In this document: in pieces, positions 62,113 through 64,000 of the stretch | Numbering within the stretch: position 1 is the stretch's first letter | How the letters are laid out: every line of letters starts with the position of its first letter | NCBI RefSeq assembly: GCF_024704725.1 | Contig: NZ_JALIQS010000007.1 | Coordinates: 172,972-236,971 of the forward strand | DNA: 64,000 nt | Reading direction: 5' to 3' | Source: Shinella sp. CPCC 101442 | GTDB taxonomy: Bacteria > Pseudomonadota > Alphaproteobacteria > Rhizobiales > Rhizobiaceae | Notes under the pieces: generated by a model | What the model saw: only the letters and a program-made list of their open reading frames with translations | What the model was told of the DNA's origin: nothing | The model's database searches: none | Program-made: the position numbers and the translations under genes

Positions 62113-62157
62113 TGGCGACCCCTGCAGGGCTCGAACCTGCGACATTCTGCTTAGAAG
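62113..62157 (-). other. 3' fragment of tRNA-Arg(UCU), probable att site
   Basis: On the minus strand the sequence reads anticodon loop CTTCTAA (anticodon TCT), the 3' anticodon-stem strand GCAGA, a variable loop, a perfect T-arm (GCAGG-TTCGAGC-CCTGC), AGGGGTC, discriminator G and encoded CCA. The expected 5' acceptor strand, D-arm and 5' anticodon strand (TCTGC) are absent: upstream is CCTTG and unrelated sequence. This is the displaced tRNA end left when an element integrates at the anticodon-loop/T-arm half of a tRNA gene. The 3' end points left, toward the core genome. Confidence 0.75.
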
Positions 62158-62331
62158 CAAGGATGGCGCGGTCGGGAAATCGTTTTGGATACAAAGCCTA
62201 AGCCCATGCCTTCGTAGGCATCCCGGGACTTATTCCGGGATTGCAGTACCTCATCAACAAACGAGGCTGAGCGCCATTGGGCACGCCCGCTCGCGCCTTG
62301 ACTCTCGCGCAGACAAGAACGAAAAAAGAAC

Positions 62332-62592
62332 ATGCGCGACGCCAAGCCCCAATGGACAGACCTTGAAGCCCTATTCGCGCCTAACCGACCGACGCTCGGC
62401 GAGGTGCCGCAGTGGTATGAACTGGGAGGCCACTGCTCAGGTTGCGAGAGAGAAGGCCCTGTCGATCGCTGGCAACTTCAGCAGGGTGCAGGCGGCGATG
62501 TACACCTCTACATCCTCCGCCAGTTCCTGAGATGCCGGAAGTGCGGAAACAAGGGCACCAACACTTGGGTAGCCGCGAGGGCCGACAGATGA
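62332..62592 (+). CDS. small protein with two CxxC motifs (putative zinc ribbon)
   Basis: 86-aa protein of unknown function. Two cysteine pairs, CSGC (about 35-38) and CRKC (about 69-72) about 34 residues apart, suggest a zinc ribbon; the remainder is polar and Trp-containing (PQWTDLEALFAPNRP). I do not recognise the family. ATG 62332 has a weak AAAAAAGAA upstream. Its TGA overlaps the next ATG by 4 bp (ATGA), so the two genes are coupled. Confidence 0.6.
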   Translation: MRDAKPQWTDLEALFAPNRPTLGEVPQWYELGGHCSGCEREGPVDRWQLQQGAGGDVHLYILRQFLRCRKCGNKGTNTWVAARADR

Positions 62593-62939
62593 CTTCAGAT
62601 CGTGGCGGCTGGCAGCGGAAATATCGCTGGCAACTTACATGGCCCGGTGAAGCGGATGAAGACTGGTCAGCCTATGACGGCGATCTCTACATTGGCCGTA
62701 TCCATCGCGACAAGACGAGCCTTAAGGCGGGCATGTTCATATGGGCTGGCGGTTGCTCTTCATGGTGGGAGTTCCGTCGACCCATGCCGCATTCTGGATG
62801 GGAGCGAGAAGCGTGGGAAGCCGCTAAGCGAGTAGAAGACTGGTACGATGAGGGCGTGGCTCTCTCAGATCCAAAGCCTGAAGCGGTGTCGCGACGAATC
62901 GCGGACCTAAAGGAGCACGGGCGAAAATTCGGCTGGTAA
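62589..62939 (+). CDS. hypothetical Trp-rich protein
   Basis: 116-aa protein, unusually rich in tryptophan (WQRKYRWQLTWPGEADEDW, SSWWEFRRPMPHSGWEREAWEAA). It contains a beta-rich middle (DGDLYIGRIHRDK) and helical C-terminal half. No known domain is recognised. The start at ATG 62589 is supported by the ATGA overlap with the putative zinc-ribbon gene; a longer in-frame extension would be antisense-free but overlap that gene entirely. Likely an island-specific cargo gene. Confidence 0.6.
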   Translation: MTSDRGGWQRKYRWQLTWPGEADEDWSAYDGDLYIGRIHRDKTSLKAGMFIWAGGCSSWWEFRRPMPHSGWEREAWEAAKRVEDWYDEGVALSDPKPEAVSRRIADLKEHGRKFGW

Positions 62940-63017
62940 GAGGAAAGCCCGCTTCAAATGGTTCCTTGCAGGGCTGATCGTCCCGTTTTATCCTTCACAG
63001 GGTGGAGGATGCGCTTC

Positions 63018-63242
63018 ATGCATATAGTCGGACCGCTTCCAACAGAGCATGCAGAGGACCGCTTCATGCAATGTGAAGAGGCCTTGGAAGCTGCGTTCCA
63101 AACCCTCTTGTGGAAGGCGATGAAGGCGGGATGGGATGAGGGCGAGGCCTGCGCGGCCATTGCTTCCTTGGCGGACCATCACATCCTAGCCATGCAATGC
63201 TACGAACAAACGGCCGTATCCATCCGCAAGATCAAGCTTTAG
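63018..63242 (+). CDS. hypothetical small protein
   Basis: 74-aa predicted protein (MHIVGPLPTEHAEDRF), helical throughout (DRFMQCEEALEAAFQTLL, EGEACAAIASLADHHILAM) with a basic end (RKIKL). No family is recognised. GGTGGAGG ends 9 nt before ATG 63018, which favours this start; ATGs at 63009 and 62958 are in frame. Ten base pairs separate it from the SRAP gene, suggesting co-transcription. Confidence 0.5.
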   Translation: MHIVGPLPTEHAEDRFMQCEEALEAAFQTLLWKAMKAGWDEGEACAAIASLADHHILAMQCYEQTAVSIRKIKL

Positions 63243-63252
63243 CCGAGGGAAT

Positions 63253-63924
63253 ATGTGCGGACGCTTCACGCAAATGCTGCCTTGGCGCGATCTGGTCGCG
63301 CTCTATCGCCTGACCGACAGCATCAAGTCGAGAAACACGGAAGCCCGGTTCAACGTCGCGCCGACGCAGACTGTGCCATTTGTCCGACTGGATGATGAAG
63401 GCAATCAGACGGTCGACGATGGCCGCTGGTGGCTGGTTCCGCACTGGGCAAAGGAAATTCCGAAGGCGGCGATGTTCAATGCCCGCATCGAGACGGTGGA
63501 TAGCTCGCCTGCCTTTCGTGACGCCTTCAAGGCGCGGCGGTGCCTCATCCCGGCCGACGGTTTCTATGAATGGACGAAGAACGAAGAGGATGGCGGCAAG
63601 GACCCGTGGCTTATCCAGATGCCTGGCGGCGCGCCCTATGCGTTCGCCGGCCTATGGGCGCATAACGCGAAGCTGGACGTCACGAGCTGCACGATCATCA
63701 CGGCGCCGTCGATCGCCCCTATCAGCCAGATTCACGACCGCATGCCGATCGCCCTCGATCCTGAGGTGTTTGAGGGCTGGCTCAATCCCGCGACGCCGAA
63801 GGAAAACCTCAAGGGTATCCTCGATCATCATCTCGACGGTCAAATGCAGATGCACCGCGTCAGCAGGGACATCAACAGCTCGAGGTTTACCGAGCGGCCG
63901 GCGCCAATCGTCAATTCTCTCTAG
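63253..63924 (+). CDS. SOS response-associated peptidase (SRAP/YedK/HMCES)
   Basis: 223-aa protein of the SRAP family, which forms a covalent thiazolidine link to abasic sites in single-stranded DNA and protects them. The nucleophile C2 directly follows the initiator Met (MCGRFTQ). ARFNVAPTQTVP, NARIETVDSSPAFRDAF, RRCLIPADGFYEW (the conserved Glu) and HDRMPIAL (the conserved His) are all present, so it should be functional. SRAP genes are common on phages, plasmids and islands, fitting its location. ATG 63253. The last 76 bp of the window after it hold nothing recognisable. Confidence 0.93.
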   Translation: MCGRFTQMLPWRDLVALYRLTDSIKSRNTEARFNVAPTQTVPFVRLDDEGNQTVDDGRWWLVPHWAKEIPKAAMFNARIETVDSSPAFRDAFKARRCLIPADGFYEWTKNEEDGGKDPWLIQMPGGAPYAFAGLWAHNAKLDVTSCTIITAPSIAPISQIHDRMPIALDPEVFEGWLNPATPKENLKGILDHHLDGQMQMHRVSRDINSSRFTERPAPIVNSL

Positions 63925-64000
63925 TGGACGACAATCAAGTTGGACTTTTTAAGGGATGCCTCAAAAGCGCCTTAGAGCTAACCCGCTTTGCGTCCTGCGC

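Larger units (their letters stand above)
62157..64000. mobile_element. edge of an integrated element or genomic island (continues past the window)
   Basis: Everything right of the tRNA-Arg fragment has accessory character: small ORFs without recognised families, looser packing, and an SRAP gene. Between 62157 and 62331 there is only a pair of short inverted repeats (62206-62221 and 62220-62241). No integrase is in view; it should lie beyond 64000, near the intact tRNA-Arg(UCU). The extent is inferred. Confidence 0.45.

Noticed and set aside
62113..62190. Complete tRNA-Arg gene
   Set aside because: No 5' acceptor strand, D-arm or 5' anticodon-stem strand can be found upstream of the 45-nt block.

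Overview
The window is a GC-rich chromosomal segment from an alphaproteobacterium of the Rhizobiaceae (Rhizobium/Agrobacterium/Ensifer/Shinella group; the genus cannot be fixed from sequence alone). The evidence is the dusB(nifR3)-ntrB-ntrC-ntrY order, fused ispDF, a PDH operon whose E1-beta carries its own lipoyl domain, the general amino-acid transporter aapJQMP, LpxI in the lipid A cluster, a BA14K protein, an EipB-like protein and a phasin. Almost all of it is ordinary core genome, densely packed.

Layout. 1-5346 (minus): nitrogen regulation (dusB, ntrB, ntrC, start of ntrY). 5484-8491: ispDF and pncC, then a secreted unknown and a COQ10/RatA-type protein. 8492-8824: a gene relic and the lipA terminator. 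8825-15845 (minus): pdhA-pdhB-pdhC-SGNH hydrolase-lpdA-lipA, i.e. pyruvate dehydrogenase plus the synthase of its lipoyl cofactor. 15994-19581 (minus): ftsB, eno, kdsA and a VOC protein. 19614-23205 (plus): an FAD oxidoreductase, then a metallophosphoesterase translationally coupled to a Ser/Thr kinase-UspA fusion. 23206-28085: GlxA-type regulator, cysteine hydrolase, GT21 lipid glycosyltransferase, and a divergent TetR/MFS pair with three operators. 28214-41484 (minus): the envelope and translation cluster, in transcription order rpsB-tsf-pyrH-frr-uppS-cdsA-rseP-bamA-lpxD-fabZ-lpxA-lpxI-lpxB. 41673-42500: EipB. 42681-45937: a five-gene plus-strand operon (RidA, GDPD, FemAB-like, HIT, secreted protein). 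45934-50595 (minus): azlDC, clpA-clpS, phasin. 50847-55688: DUF3126, cysE, alpha/beta hydrolase, zinc-finger protein, FAD monooxygenase, metC. 56041-60318: aapJQMP, followed by a second GlxA-type regulator and a BA14K protein.

At 62113-62157 there is a 45-nt 3' fragment of a tRNA-Arg(UCU) gene on the minus strand, lacking its 5' half. Its orientation implies that DNA to its right (unknown small ORFs, an SRAP/YedK-type protein) belongs to an integrated element that continues beyond the window; the intact tRNA should lie at the far end.

Regulatory DNA that could be read by eye includes about ten intrinsic terminators, CG-centred palindromes shared by the eno and pdhA upstream regions (LacI/GalR style), three ACATACG-N3-CGTATGT operators between tetR and its MFS gene, a nested-hairpin leader before metC, and a strong terminator with no obvious gene upstream at 61488-61529. 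No new defence or secretion system was recognised. The least explained loci are the phosphoesterase/kinase-USP pair, the island edge, and the relic beside lipA.
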